This document shows positions 9,944 through 18,271 of a stretch of 64,000 nucleotides of DNA, in pieces. The notes beneath the pieces were generated by a model. It did no database searches, was not told the origin of the DNA, and saw only the letters and a list, made by a program, of their open reading frames with translations. The translations under genes and the position numbers were made by a program. Numbering within the stretch: position 1 is the first letter of the stretch; each line of letters starts with the position of its first letter. The stretch is from NCBI RefSeq assembly GCF_900114035.1, contig NZ_FORP01000025.1, forward strand, positions 1-64,000, given 5' to 3'. The DNA comes from Amycolatopsis sacchari (GTDB lineage Bacteria > Actinomycetota > Actinomycetes > Mycobacteriales > Pseudonocardiaceae).

Positions 9944-10750
9944 GTGTACGGCTACGACAGCTATGTCGCCCTGGGTGACAGCTTCACCGAGGGCCTCAAC
10001 GACGAACTCCCCGACGGCACCTTTCGCGGCTGGGCCGACCGGCTCGCCGGGATCCTCGCGGGGGACACACCCGGTTTCCAGTACGCCAACCTTGCGCTGC
10101 GCGGCAAGATGCTCGCCGAGATCGTCGACGAACAGGTACCCGTGGCGCTCGAACTCAAACCCGATCTGGTGACGTTCTGCGGTGGTGGCAACGATGTCAT
10201 CGTCCCCGGCACCGACGTGGACGAGATCTCCGCGCAGATCGACTCGGTGGTCGCCGCGCTGCGGGGCGCCGGCATCGAGGTGCTGCTGTTCAACGGTCCC
10301 GACACGAAGACGCTGTCGGTGATGAGCGTGCTGCGCGGCAAGATCGGCATCTACAACACGAACCTGTGGGCGATCGCGGCCCGGCACGGCGCGCAGGTGG
10401 TTGACCTGTGGACCATGGACGTGCTGCGGGACCCCCGCGCGTGGAGCGACGACCGGCTGCACTTCACCGCCGAGGGCCACCGCCGGATCGCCTTGCGCGC
10501 GGCGGAGATGCTGGGCGTCCCGGTGACGGAGGACTGGCGCGAGCCGTGGCCCGCGCTCGACCTCCCGCGCAACTGGGTGGCGCTGCGCCGGGCGGACCTG
10601 GCCTGGGGCAAGACGCACCTGCTGCCGTGGATCCGCCGTCAGCTGCGTGGCGAGTCGATGGGTGACGGCCTGTCCCCGAAGCGCCCGCAGCTCACGCCGT
10701 TCGTGCTGCCGTCGCTGTCGTCCTCGGACGAGCACGCGCACACCCGCTGA
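9944..10750 (+). CDS. SGNH/GDSL-family hydrolase (cytoplasmic esterase-like)
   Basis: A 268-residue serine hydrolase. Block I is YVALGDSFTEGLND (nucleophile Ser near residue 13), block III is FCGGGNDVIVPG, and block V is DRLHFTAEGHRRIA, which supplies the catalytic Asp and His. No signal peptide is visible, so it should act in the cytoplasm. I chose GTG 9944 because AGAGAGGGGAT lies about 8 bases upstream; an ATG-like start at 9920 is in frame but unsupported. Substrate unknown. It is followed by a strong hairpin at 10753-10793. Confidence 0.88.
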   Translation: MYGYDSYVALGDSFTEGLNDELPDGTFRGWADRLAGILAGDTPGFQYANLALRGKMLAEIVDEQVPVALELKPDLVTFCGGGNDVIVPGTDVDEISAQIDSVVAALRGAGIEVLLFNGPDTKTLSVMSVLRGKIGIYNTNLWAIAARHGAQVVDLWTMDVLRDPRAWSDDRLHFTAEGHRRIALRAAEMLGVPVTEDWREPWPALDLPRNWVALRRADLAWGKTHLLPWIRRQLRGESMGDGLSPKRPQLTPFVLPSLSSSDEHAHTR

Positions 10751-10752
10751 AG

Positions 10753-10793
10753 CAGGGTGGTGGGTGGCGCCGATGGTGCCGCCCACCACCCTG
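10753..10793 (+). terminator. Hairpin terminator after SGNH hydrolase
   Basis: A 16-bp stem (10753-10768 with 10778-10793; 15 Watson-Crick pairs plus one G-T) with a 9-base loop begins two bases after the stop codon. No T-run follows, which is common for high-GC actinobacterial terminators. Confidence 0.75.
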
Positions 10794-10820
10794 GCCAGTG
10801 CCGTAGGTACCACTGATAGG

Positions 10821-10930
10821 GCCAGCCACTTCCCCACCACCACCCTCAACAGAGACGCTCCGCGCCACTGCTAAGGCCAGCCACTTCCCCACCACCACCC
10901 TCAACGGAGGCGCTCCGCGCCGCTGCTAAG
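10821..10930. repeat. Two tandem 55-bp direct repeats (dispersed repeat family)
   Basis: Copies 10821-10875 and 10876-10930 abut exactly and differ at three of 55 positions. On the minus strand each carries TCCGTTGAGGGTGGTGGTGG or a close variant. The same core occurs at 28445-28491 and 28596-28642, so this is a dispersed family with four copies in the window. The second copy ends 9 bp before the start codon of the DUF6932-like gene. Confidence 0.85.
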
Positions 10931-10939
10931 TTCTCAGGC

Positions 10940-11419
10940 ATGCCGCTCCCGCACTGGACCATGGAGGGCGTACTCCCGCCAGGGCGGCTGCCAGCCGATC
11001 TCGCCGACATCTACGAGCGGCTCGTCTTCGACGCGCCGCACCAGAACGAGCGGGAAATCCTGTTCAGCGCGCTCAACAGCTACCTCGGCGCGGTCGCCCG
11101 CGTCATCCCCAGCGGACGGGCCTGGATCGGCGGCGCGTTCATCGCCCGCACCGAGCACGTGCCCAGCGGGCTGGACGTGGTCCTCATGCCGGACGACTGG
11201 GGCAGCCTCAAGCGCATGACCGGCCCGGTCCGCGACGCGCTCTACGGCCTGCTCACGCTGCGCGGGGTGATCATCGGCCAGCCCGCGATGTACCTGGACC
11301 AGGTGCAACCGGTGGGCGGCCTGCTCGACGGCTTCCTGTGCTTCCCCGGTGACGAGGACATCTGGGCGCAGACCTGGTCGATGTCCGGCACGCGCGGCTT
11401 CCCCGAGGTGATCTGGTGA
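10940..11419 (+). CDS. DUF6932-like protein (predicted nucleotidyltransferase fold)
   Basis: A 159-residue protein. The opening LPPGRLPADLADIYERLVFD followed by a Glu-rich helix, and a later IGGAFIARTEHVPSGLDVVL, resemble DUF6932 proteins, which have a minimal nucleotidyltransferase core. Here the metal-binding pair of acidic residues appears reduced to a single Asp in GLDVVLM (followed by PDD), so catalytic activity is uncertain. It is a soluble protein with no signal peptide. Its stop overlaps the next gene's GTG by 4 bp, so the pair is an operon. It starts just downstream of the 55-bp repeats. Function unknown; the family assignment is from recollection. Confidence 0.65.
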   Translation: MPLPHWTMEGVLPPGRLPADLADIYERLVFDAPHQNEREILFSALNSYLGAVARVIPSGRAWIGGAFIARTEHVPSGLDVVLMPDDWGSLKRMTGPVRDALYGLLTLRGVIIGQPAMYLDQVQPVGGLLDGFLCFPGDEDIWAQTWSMSGTRGFPEVIW

Positions 11420-12297
11420 CGGAGTTCCGCAGGATCGCCGACGACATCCCCGGCGGCACCTGGCTCGACGACCTGGCGCGCGCGTCGGCGATGGCGGCGC
11501 ACGCGAAGTTCGAGCGCACGTCGCGCTCCCCGCTGTTGCGGGTGTCGATGCTGGGCTCGACGAACCTCGACGCGTACACGTTCTCCGACATCAGCCGCGC
11601 GCTGCAGGACGCCACGGCCAAGATCGGGCACATCATCCGCAACCCGCAGGCCGAGGTCACCTACGTCCAGCCGACGGACCGGGACAAGGCGCCGCTCATC
11701 CAGCGCGGTCAGGCGGGCAACACGATCTTCTTCGGCTTCCCCGAGCCCGCGCTCGACGACGCGCTGATCCACGACGGCATCGAGAGCCTGTCCGAGCGCG
11801 CGGTGAAGGAGCTGTGCGACTTCCTGCCCGCCAACGGCTCCGACGACGGCGCGCTCGACGCCGTCCTGCTGCAGCGCGACACCGTGCGCAACGCGGTCAG
11901 CGACATCGTCAACGCGGTGGTCAAGAACGTCGGCATCGGCATCCAGCTGACCCCCACCTCGGGTGACGACGTGGCCCGCAGCATGACCCTGGACCAGGCG
12001 AAGGTGCTGCACGGCAGCCTGCGCGAGTCCCGCGAGGCGGTCGGGTACGAGACGGTCTCCGGCCGCCTCGACGGCGTCCGCACGCGGCGGCGGATCTTCT
12101 ACCTGGAGCGCGAGTCGGGCGGGACCATCCAGGGCGCCGTCGCGCCGGACCTGCTGGGCCAGATCAAGGAGAACCTCGACCGGCCCGTGACCGCCCGGCT
12201 GCGGGTGGTCCGCACGACGACGATCGACGGCCGCCGCGGCCGCCCGGTGCACGAACTGCTGGAGATCACGCCCGAGGTCAACCTCTTCGACCAGTGA
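11416..12297 (+). CDS. Hypothetical protein, operon partner of DUF6932-like gene
   Basis: A 293-residue soluble protein that I cannot assign to a named family. The N-terminal half is mixed alpha/beta (LRVSMLGSTNLDAYTFSDIS, about residues 40-60). The last 90 residues are beta-rich, with a pattern SGRLDGVRTRRRIFYLE then TIQGAVAPDLLGQIKENL, resembling a small beta-barrel module of the kind seen at the end of other nucleotidyltransferase-partner proteins (inference). The GTG start overlaps the upstream stop as GTGA, implying coupled translation and a shared task. It ends 473 bp before the convergent ectD. Confidence 0.6.
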   Translation: MTEFRRIADDIPGGTWLDDLARASAMAAHAKFERTSRSPLLRVSMLGSTNLDAYTFSDISRALQDATAKIGHIIRNPQAEVTYVQPTDRDKAPLIQRGQAGNTIFFGFPEPALDDALIHDGIESLSERAVKELCDFLPANGSDDGALDAVLLQRDTVRNAVSDIVNAVVKNVGIGIQLTPTSGDDVARSMTLDQAKVLHGSLRESREAVGYETVSGRLDGVRTRRRIFYLERESGGTIQGAVAPDLLGQIKENLDRPVTARLRVVRTTTIDGRRGRPVHELLEITPEVNLFDQ

Positions 12298-12770
12298 CAG
12301 GGGCCCACCCCCGCCCCCGATCTCGCATCGTTCAACGGCCGTCACGGTGCGTCAAGGGCGCCTCCGGCGTCGCTTCGCGATGGCTTCGCCACCCTGGACC
12401 CACCGCGCCGGCCGCTGGGGAAGCTGGGGATCGGGAACGAGGGTGGGGTGTGGGCGGTGGGCCACCGGGTCGCGCCGCCGGGTTCCATATCCACCGCCGG
12501 GCAGCGAAAACGGACAACGAAACGGCCTCGTGCCACCAGTCCCGATCTGGTGGCACGAGGCCGTCCCGGTGAAACATGCGACGGGGCGGAAAACGCCCCC
12601 GCCGATCTCATTGTCAGCGGTCGTACAGGACTCACCCGAGCAAGGAGAACCCACACCACCGACGACAACCTGGGGCCGCTCCGGACTCCGCCGTTGCGGT
12701 GGCGCTCACCGTAACAGCCTGCGCTGGAGCGGCTACAACCGACCCACGGTTCGCCGGTGTGATTTCCCGC
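12298..12770. other. 473-bp intergenic region between convergent genes
   Basis: It holds two hairpins (listed separately) and no convincing complete gene. On the plus strand at about 12640-12760 there is an AAGGAG site (12642-12647) followed without a start codon by a stretch whose translation VALTVTACAGAATTDPR looks like the end of a lipoprotein signal sequence with a TACAG lipobox. This may be the remnant of a lost lipoprotein gene running into ectD; the evidence is weak. Confidence 0.4.
12522..12564. terminator. 18-bp perfect hairpin, bidirectional terminator candidate
   Basis: 12522-12539 pairs perfectly with 12547-12564, leaving a 7-base loop. It lies between the convergent DUF6932 operon and ectD, where a bidirectional terminator would be expected. 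A second shorter hairpin (GGGGCG/CGCCCC, 12583-12599) follows 18 bp later. No T-run is present. Confidence 0.7.
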
Positions 12771-13673
12771 TCACCGCGTGATGGGCGTGAACTCCCTGCT
12801 GCCGATGAACGTGGGCCGGGGCTTGCTCGCCGCGAACGGCTCCACGAGCGCGTTCTCGACACTGTTGAACACCAGGAAGATGTTCGACCGCGGGAACGGC
12901 GTGATGTTGTTCCCGGAGCCGTGCATGATGTTCGAGTCGAACCACAGCGCCGAGCCCGCCGGGCCGGTGAACTGCTCGATGCCGTACTCGGCGGCGAGCT
13001 TGGTGATGTCCGCCTGGCTCGGCACGCCGATCTCCTGCTCCTTCAGCGAGGACTTGTAGTAGTCCTCCGGGGTCTCGCCGACGCACGGCACGAACGTGCG
13101 CTGCGAACCCGGCATGACCATCAGCCCGCCGTTGAACGGGTAGTTGTCGGTCAGCGCGATCGAGCAGCTCACCGCCCGCGGCCGCGGCATCCCGTCCTCG
13201 GCGTGCCACGTCTCGAAGTCCGAGTGCCAGTAGAACCCGGTGCCCTTGAACCCGGGCATGTAGTTCACCCGGCTCTGGTGGATGTACACCTCGGAGCCGA
13301 GGATCTGCCGCGCCCGGTCCAGGATCCGCGGATCACGGATGAGCTCGCTGATCAGCTCGCTGATCTTGTGCACCTCGAAGATCGACCGGACCTCGCCGCT
13401 CGCCTTCTCGGTGATGACCCGCTCGTCGGCCTTCAGCTCCTCGTCGCCGGACAACCGGACCAGTTCCTGCCAGTAGGTCTGCACCTCGGCGGGGGACAGC
13501 AGCCCCTCGACGACGTGGTAGCCCTTCGCGTCGTGGGACGCGAGCGTCGCCGCGTCGTCCGGGCCGTCGGCCTCCGTGCCCCAGACCGTCGGGTCGGTCC
13601 GGTCGATCGGTTCCGCGGTGCCGGTGACCCGCGTCGGGTAGAGGTCCTCGATCCCGGTGTCCATGGTGGTCAA
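12771..13673 (-). CDS. ectD: Ectoine hydroxylase EctD
   Basis: Fe(II)/2-oxoglutarate dioxygenase converting ectoine to 5-hydroxyectoine. 300 residues, the normal length. Iron ligands are visible as H150 and D152 in YWHSDFETWH and H251 in FDSNIMHGSGN. The EctD signature region GFKGTGFYWHSDFETWHAED is intact. It is the last gene of ectABCD, 52 bp after ectC on the same strand, and is followed by hairpins at 12522-12599. Identification is firm. Confidence 0.97.
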   Translation of the reverse strand: MTTMDTGIEDLYPTRVTGTAEPIDRTDPTVWGTEADGPDDAATLASHDAKGYHVVEGLLSPAEVQTYWQELVRLSGDEELKADERVITEKASGEVRSIFEVHKISELISELIRDPRILDRARQILGSEVYIHQSRVNYMPGFKGTGFYWHSDFETWHAEDGMPRPRAVSCSIALTDNYPFNGGLMVMPGSQRTFVPCVGETPEDYYKSSLKEQEIGVPSQADITKLAAEYGIEQFTGPAGSALWFDSNIMHGSGNNITPFPRSNIFLVFNSVENALVEPFAASKPRPTFIGSREFTPITR

Positions 13674-13725
13674 AACGGTTCGCCTCCTCGGCTTCCCTTT
13701 CTTCGTGCGTGGCGGGGGTGGTGCG

Positions 13726-14118
13726 TCAGTCCTCTTCGGTGATCAGGGGGTACACGCCGTTCTCGTCGTGCACCTCGCGGCCGGTGACGGGCGGGTTGAA
13801 CACGCAGATGGTCTTCATGTCGGTCTTCGGGCGGACCTGGTGCTTGTCGTGGTCGTTGAGCACGTAGATCGAGCCGGGCCGGAGCTGGTGGGTCTCGCCG
13901 GTCGCCTTGTTGGTGACCTCGCCTTCACCCTCGTAGACGAACACCGCTTCGATGTGGTTGACGTACCAGAAGTCGTTGACGGTGCCCGCGTACAGCGTGG
14001 TCTCGTGCACCGAAAAGCCGACGCCGTCCTTGGCGAGCAGGATGCGCTTGCTCCGCCAGTTCGGCTCCTTGATGTCGGCCTCGGTGTCGGTGATCTCGTC
14101 GAGGGTACGGACGATCAA
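13726..14118 (-). CDS. ectC: Ectoine synthase EctC
   Basis: A 130-residue cupin-fold cyclase that closes N-gamma-acetyl-diaminobutyrate into ectoine. The family's opening MIVRTLDEI, the metal-site region [20 protein letters not shown] and the motif [15 protein letters not shown] are all present. It lies 15 bp after ectB, consistent with one transcript. Length and motifs are standard. Confidence 0.97.
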   Translation of the reverse strand: MIVRTLDEITDTEADIKEPNWRSKRILLAKDGVGFSVHETTLYAGTVNDFWYVNHIEAVFVYEGEGEVTNKATGETHQLRPGSIYVLNDHDKHQVRPKTDMKTICVFNPPVTGREVHDENGVYPLITEED

Positions 14119-14133
14119 AGCTTCTCTCCCGTT

Positions 14134-15387
14134 CTACTTGCCCAGTACTGCCTTGACGGAGGCGTCGATGATCTCGAGCCCCTCGCCCACTTCGGCGTCG
14201 GTCAGCGTCAACGGCGGCAGCATCTTGGCCACCTCGCTGTCCGGGCCGGAGGTCTCCATCAGCAGGCCCCGCTCGAACGCCGCGGCGCACACCTTCCCGG
14301 CGATCTCGCCGCTTTCGAACTCGAGGCCACGCGCGAGGCCACGCCCCTTCGCGGTCAGGTTCGCCTCGGGGTAGGCCTCGACGATGCCCTGCAGCGCCGC
14401 GCCGATCCGCTCGCCCTTGGCGCGCGTGGACTTCTCCAGCTCGTCGTCGCTCCAGTAGGTCCGCAGCGCCTCGGCGGCGGTGACGAACGCGGGGTTGATG
14501 CCGCGGAAGGTGCCGTTGTGCTCGCCGGGCTCCCACACGTCCAGCTCGGGCTTGATCAGCGTCAGCGCCATCGGCAGCCCGTAGCCGCCGATCGACTTCG
14601 ACAGGCACACCATGTCCGGCTTGATGCCGGCGTCCTCGAAGCTGAAGAAGGGACCGGTGCGGCCGCAGCCCATCTGCACGTCGTCGACGATGAGCAGGAT
14701 GTTGTGCCGCTCGCACAGGTCGGACAGGCCACGCAGCCACTCCAGGCTCGCCGCGTTGATGCCACCCTCGCCCTGCACGGTCTCCACGATCACCGCGGCC
14801 GGCTCGTTCAGCCCGCTGCCGGAGTCGTCGAGCAGCCGCTCGAAGTACAGGAAGTCCGGGTAGGCGCCGTCGAAGTACTGGTCGTAGGGCATCGGCGTGG
14901 CGTGCACCAGCGGGACACCGGCGCCGCTGCGCTTCATCGAGTTGCCGGTGACCGACAGCGCGCCCAGCGTCATGCCGTGGAAGGCGTTGGTGAAGTTGAT
15001 GACGGACTCGCGCCCGGTCACCTTGCGGGCCAGCTTCAGCGCGGCCTCGACCGCGTTGGCGCCGCCGGGACCGGGGAAGATGACCTTGTAGTCCAGCTCG
15101 CGCGGCTTGAGGATCTTGTCCTCCAGCGTCTCGAGCAGGTCACGCTTGGCGACGGTGAACATGTCGAGCGCGTGGGTCACGCCGTCGCGGGCGATGTAGT
15201 CGAGCAGCGCCTGCTTGAGGACCGGGTTGTTGTGCCCGTAGTTGAGCGCCCCCGCCCCCGCGAAGAAGTCGAGGTACGGGGTGCCGTCCTCGGCGTAGAG
15301 GCGGCTGCCCACGGCCCGGTCGAAGACGACCGGCCAGCCACGGCTGTAGCTGCGCACCTCGGACTCGAGTTTTTCGAAGATGCTCAC
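14134..15387 (-). CDS. ectB: Diaminobutyrate-2-oxoglutarate transaminase EctB
   Basis: PLP-dependent class III aminotransferase (417 residues) making L-2,4-diaminobutyrate from aspartate semialdehyde with glutamate as donor. The cofactor-binding lysine is K264 in [10 protein letters not shown]; the preceding [13 protein letters not shown] is the PLP-binding aspartate region, and [17 protein letters not shown] is the phosphate-site segment. It begins [16 protein letters not shown], typical of EctB. Second gene of the ectABCD transcript, 48 bp after ectA. Confidence 0.97.
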   Translation of the reverse strand: MSIFEKLESEVRSYSRGWPVVFDRAVGSRLYAEDGTPYLDFFAGAGALNYGHNNPVLKQALLDYIARDGVTHALDMFTVAKRDLLETLEDKILKPRELDYKVIFPGPGGANAVEAALKLARKVTGRESVINFTNAFHGMTLGALSVTGNSMKRSGAGVPLVHATPMPYDQYFDGAYPDFLYFERLLDDSGSGLNEPAAVIVETVQGEGGINAASLEWLRGLSDLCERHNILLIVDDVQMGCGRTGPFFSFEDAGIKPDMVCLSKSIGGYGLPMALTLIKPELDVWEPGEHNGTFRGINPAFVTAAEALRTYWSDDELEKSTRAKGERIGAALQGIVEAYPEANLTAKGRGLARGLEFESGEIAGKVCAAAFERGLLMETSGPDSEVAKMLPPLTLTDAEVGEGLEIIDASVKAVLGK

Positions 15388-15435
15388 TGGCTATTCCACT
15401 CCCGACTGCTGGCTTGCGGATCGCCGAATTCCACG

Positions 15436-15936
15436 TTATTGCGCGGAAAGCGGGCCTATTCGGTACAGATCCTCTTGCTCGTGCGGCCCGCTGTCCGCCG
15501 GAAAGTCCGAGCGGGCGAACAGTTCCGTGTGCTCCATCGGCGCGTTCCAGCGTTTCGCGAACGACGCGAACGTCCTTATCGATGCTTCGTTGTCCGGGGT
15601 CACGGTCGTCTCCAGGTAGCGGACGCCCCGGCCCACCAGACGCGTGAACAACTCGTCCAGCAATGCCCCGGCCAGGCCACGTCCGCGCTGTGACGCGTCG
15701 ACGGCCACCTGCCACACCAGCGCGGTGTCGGGCGCCGAAGGCCTGCGGTACCCGATCACGAAACCGACCGCCTGACCGTCCACTTTGGCCACGACGGAGG
15801 TGTCAGCGAAATCCCGGCACCACAACAAATACGCATATGGCGTGTTGAGATCCAGCTTCTGCGAATCCCGTGCGATTCGCCACAGCGCAGCGCCGTCGGC
15901 CTTGGTCGGGAAGTCGATCAAGTGCTTTCCGGACAT
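15436..15936 (-). CDS. ectA: Diaminobutyrate acetyltransferase EctA
   Basis: GNAT-family enzyme (166 residues) acetylating 2,4-diaminobutyrate, the first dedicated ectoine step. The acetyl-CoA motif A is VAVDASQRGRGLAGALLDEL, and the LDLNTPYAYLLWCRDFADTS segment is characteristic of EctA. It is the first gene of the operon, so the promoter must lie in 15937-16145. Confidence 0.96.
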   Translation of the reverse strand: MSGKHLIDFPTKADGAALWRIARDSQKLDLNTPYAYLLWCRDFADTSVVAKVDGQAVGFVIGYRRPSAPDTALVWQVAVDASQRGRGLAGALLDELFTRLVGRGVRYLETTVTPDNEASIRTFASFAKRWNAPMEHTELFARSDFPADSGPHEQEDLYRIGPLSAQ

Positions 15937-16145
15937 GTCAAAACAAGCTAACAGAGGTTCTTAGCCCGTTCAGCGCAAGACGAAGCGCGCACGTTGACTA
16001 CCTGCAACGACGACGAAACACATGTGACAATAACAACAAAAATGTACCTTTTCGCGGCTGGATGTGCTATACGCCCAGCACGGACCCGCCGCGGTGGCCG
16101 GTTTCCCGGATCGCCACCGGAGAAGCGCTGCGGCTGCCGGTTTCG
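15937..16145 (-). promoter_or_regulatory. AT-rich leader/promoter region of ectABCD
   Basis: This 209-bp gap upstream of ectA contains a stretch (about 15990-16055) that is far more AT-rich than its surroundings, with runs such as ACAATAACAACAAAAATGTA on the plus strand. A regulated osmotic-stress promoter is expected here for ectA; I cannot fix the -35/-10 boxes with confidence. Confidence 0.45.
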
Positions 16146-16916
16146 TTACACGGTAGTGGTCCGGGTCACGTCACGCGAATCGGCCGCCGTCGGATCGCAG
16201 GACGCCCAGAAGCGGGACCCGAACCGCGACAGTCGCAGGGTGTGACGGACCAGCTTGACCCGGCGCGCCCCGGCGGCCGCTGTCCGCACCAGCTCGTCGG
16301 TCGCCAGCACCTCGTACTGCGAACCGAGCGCCGGGTCCTCGGCGGTGACGTCGACGAGACCGAGCCCGGCGAGCCGGGTCACGTAGCTCGGGACCTCGTC
16401 GGGCAGGGTCACGCCGGCGGCTTTGCCCACGGTCGAGGCGTTGCGCAGCAGGATCTTCTCGCCGCGGGCGACGACGTCGAGCACGGGATACGGCTCGCCG
16501 TCCGACAGCACGACCAGGATGCGGGCCTCGTCCGGGGTGAGCTGCCGCAGGACCGTGGCGTACAGGTACTCGCGGGCGCGGTCCCGGTCGAAGGTGACCG
16601 ACCGGTCCAGCAGCTCCTTCATCGCGGCGCGCAGGGGCTCGGGCGCCGGCACGACCTCACCGGACGGTTCGCGCGTCCCCGCGGCGCTGAGCGCCACGAC
16701 GTACGGGTCGTCGAACTCGTCGAGGCGACGGCGCAGGCCGCTGAGGACCTGGCGTTCGACCTGGCGCAGGCCCTCGCCCGCGTTCTCCAGCCCGGGCAGC
16801 CTGCCTGCCAGCGACGCGCCCGTGCGCGCGGCGAGACCGGCGAGCCTGCCGACGCGGCGCAGCAGGCCGTCGTCGTCTTGCGCGGCGTTCACGGCGGACA
16901 GGCCCTCGCTGGTCAC
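16146..16916 (-). CDS. Abi-alpha-like (DUF4393-type) protein
   Basis: A 256-residue soluble protein. The central segment LRQLTPDEARILVVLSDGEP and the later VPSYVTRLAGLGLVDV resemble the Abi-alpha family (PF14337), named for abortive-infection proteins but widespread and mostly uncharacterised in actinobacteria. The first 100 residues are rich in Leu/Arg helices (LRQVERQVLSGLRRRLDEF). No partner defence gene is adjacent; the next gene is a LapA-domain membrane protein 31 bp upstream on the same strand, possibly co-transcribed. Family assignment is from memory; a role in phage defence is not shown. Confidence 0.65.
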   Translation of the reverse strand: MTSEGLSAVNAAQDDDGLLRRVGRLAGLAARTGASLAGRLPGLENAGEGLRQVERQVLSGLRRRLDEFDDPYVVALSAAGTREPSGEVVPAPEPLRAAMKELLDRSVTFDRDRAREYLYATVLRQLTPDEARILVVLSDGEPYPVLDVVARGEKILLRNASTVGKAAGVTLPDEVPSYVTRLAGLGLVDVTAEDPALGSQYEVLATDELVRTAAAGARRVKLVRHTLRLSRFGSRFWASCDPTAADSRDVTRTTTV

Positions 16917-16947
16917 GCCGCAAATGCTAGCGGCAGCGTGCCGCCGG

Positions 16948-17325
16948 TCAGCGGACCGCTCGGCTCGCCCGTTTGGTCGCCCGCCGCAGCTGCATGATCC
17001 GGGCCGCGCCGATGAGCGCGACGAGCACCGCGCCGCCGATCGCGGCGAGCAGCAACGCGACGCCGAGCGGCAGGCCGGCGCTCATGCCGAGGAAGTTGAC
17101 GGTCGCCGACGCCAGGTTCTGCAGGATGAAGATCAGCAGGAAGACCAGGACGATCAGCGCGACGATCACCGCCACCCACGTGCCGCTGACGCGGGTCCGT
17201 TTGATCGGCGCCGGACGCGGCGGGGCGGTGGGCTCCACCGGGGCGTCCGGGGTTGGCTGTCCCGCGGGAGACGCTGGTTCGGGTCGTGCCGCGGTGGTGG
17301 ACTCGGGGTCCTGCGCGGAAGTCAT
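16948..17325 (-). CDS. LapA-domain (DUF1049) membrane protein
   Basis: A 125-residue protein: a Pro/Thr/Ala-rich N-terminal tail (about 1-45), then two membrane segments (WVAVIVALIVLVFLLIFILQ and LPLGVALLLAAIGGAVLVAL) separated by NLASATVNFLGMSAG, and a basic C-terminus. The pattern ILQN...V.F...PLGVALL is diagnostic of the LapA/DUF1049 family. In Gram-negatives LapA takes part in LPS assembly; in actinobacteria its role is unknown. Confidence 0.82.
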   Translation of the reverse strand: MTSAQDPESTTAARPEPASPAGQPTPDAPVEPTAPPRPAPIKRTRVSGTWVAVIVALIVLVFLLIFILQNLASATVNFLGMSAGLPLGVALLLAAIGGAVLVALIGAARIMQLRRATKRASRAVR

Positions 17326-17362
17326 GTCCGAATTATCGGCCGGACGGCGGAGTCTCGCTGGT

Positions 17363-18130
17363 TCACACCGTCCGATCGGGTGACCAGACCAGCGTCCGGA
17401 GGCGGCGTTTTTCCAGCGGCTCGCGTTCGAGCACGGCCGCCACTTCGGCGGTCCGCTCGACGCCGAGGCACAGGCGGCGGCGCGTGACGGCGACCAGTTC
17501 GTCGAACGGCATCGGGGCGGCGTCCTTCTCCCAGCACACGACCTCGGGCTCGAACCCCAGCTCGCGGACGGCTTCGACGGCGTCGGCGGCGGTCGGCCCG
17601 TCGGGGCGCTCGATGCCGTGGAAGTGCCGCCACAGGGGGTTCATCCGCGCCATCGGGTGCCGTTCGGTCAGCTCGACGACGACCCGCCGGGCGTGCCGCG
17701 CGAGTGCTGTGAGGAAGGGCGGCAGGTCCGGCACGTTGTAGAGGACGTTCGCGCACACGGCGACGTCGAACTCGCCCACCTGCTCGTGCACGTCGGGCCA
17801 GCGGCCCTCGACGGCTTCGTACGGCAGGGAAAGCGCTTTCGCGCGCTCGGCGAACGAGGCGAGCAGGGCGGAGTCGGTGTCGACGGCGGTGATGCGAGTG
17901 AGCTTGGCGGCGCAGGGCAGGCTCGCCGCGCCCGCTCCGGCGCCGACGTCGAGCACTGCCCCGCTGACGGCCCGGTGCGTGGGAGTCGCGGGCTCACCCA
18001 GCTGGCGGTCCACCCGGCGGACGAACACTTCGCGGGTCGGCTCCCAGGGCGATTCGGGCGCCCGCGTCAGGATTTCCGGCGGGATGGCCCATTCGGCGAG
18101 GCGCGTGGCCCACCGCTCGACGGCGCTCAT
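17363..18130 (-). CDS. Class I SAM-dependent methyltransferase
   Basis: A 255-residue Rossmann-fold methyltransferase from the ATG at 18130 (MSAVERWATRLAEW). Motif I is VLDVGAGAGAASLPCA (about 62-77), the acidic end of strand 2 is ITAVDTDS, and the post-I region is FDVAVCANVLYNV. The C-terminal half is typical of small-molecule methyltransferases. An in-frame ATG at 18238 would add a basic, unlikely N-terminus. Substrate unknown. It stands alone between LapA and the VOC dioxygenase on the same strand. Confidence 0.8.
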   Translation of the reverse strand: MSAVERWATRLAEWAIPPEILTRAPESPWEPTREVFVRRVDRQLGEPATPTHRAVSGAVLDVGAGAGAASLPCAAKLTRITAVDTDSALLASFAERAKALSLPYEAVEGRWPDVHEQVGEFDVAVCANVLYNVPDLPPFLTALARHARRVVVELTERHPMARMNPLWRHFHGIERPDGPTAADAVEAVRELGFEPEVVCWEKDAAPMPFDELVAVTRRRLCLGVERTAEVAAVLEREPLEKRRLRTLVWSPDRTV

Positions 18131-18271
18131 GCCGCCGACGATAACCAGCGCTTCGCCTCCGCCCCGGCGTCGAGGGGGATCTGGTGCCCGCCGGGCTCCC
18201 TCACTGGTCCGGTCCGCTCTCCGGAACGGTTCCGCCATCTCCGCCCTCGATCAACTCGTACTCCAGCGTGG

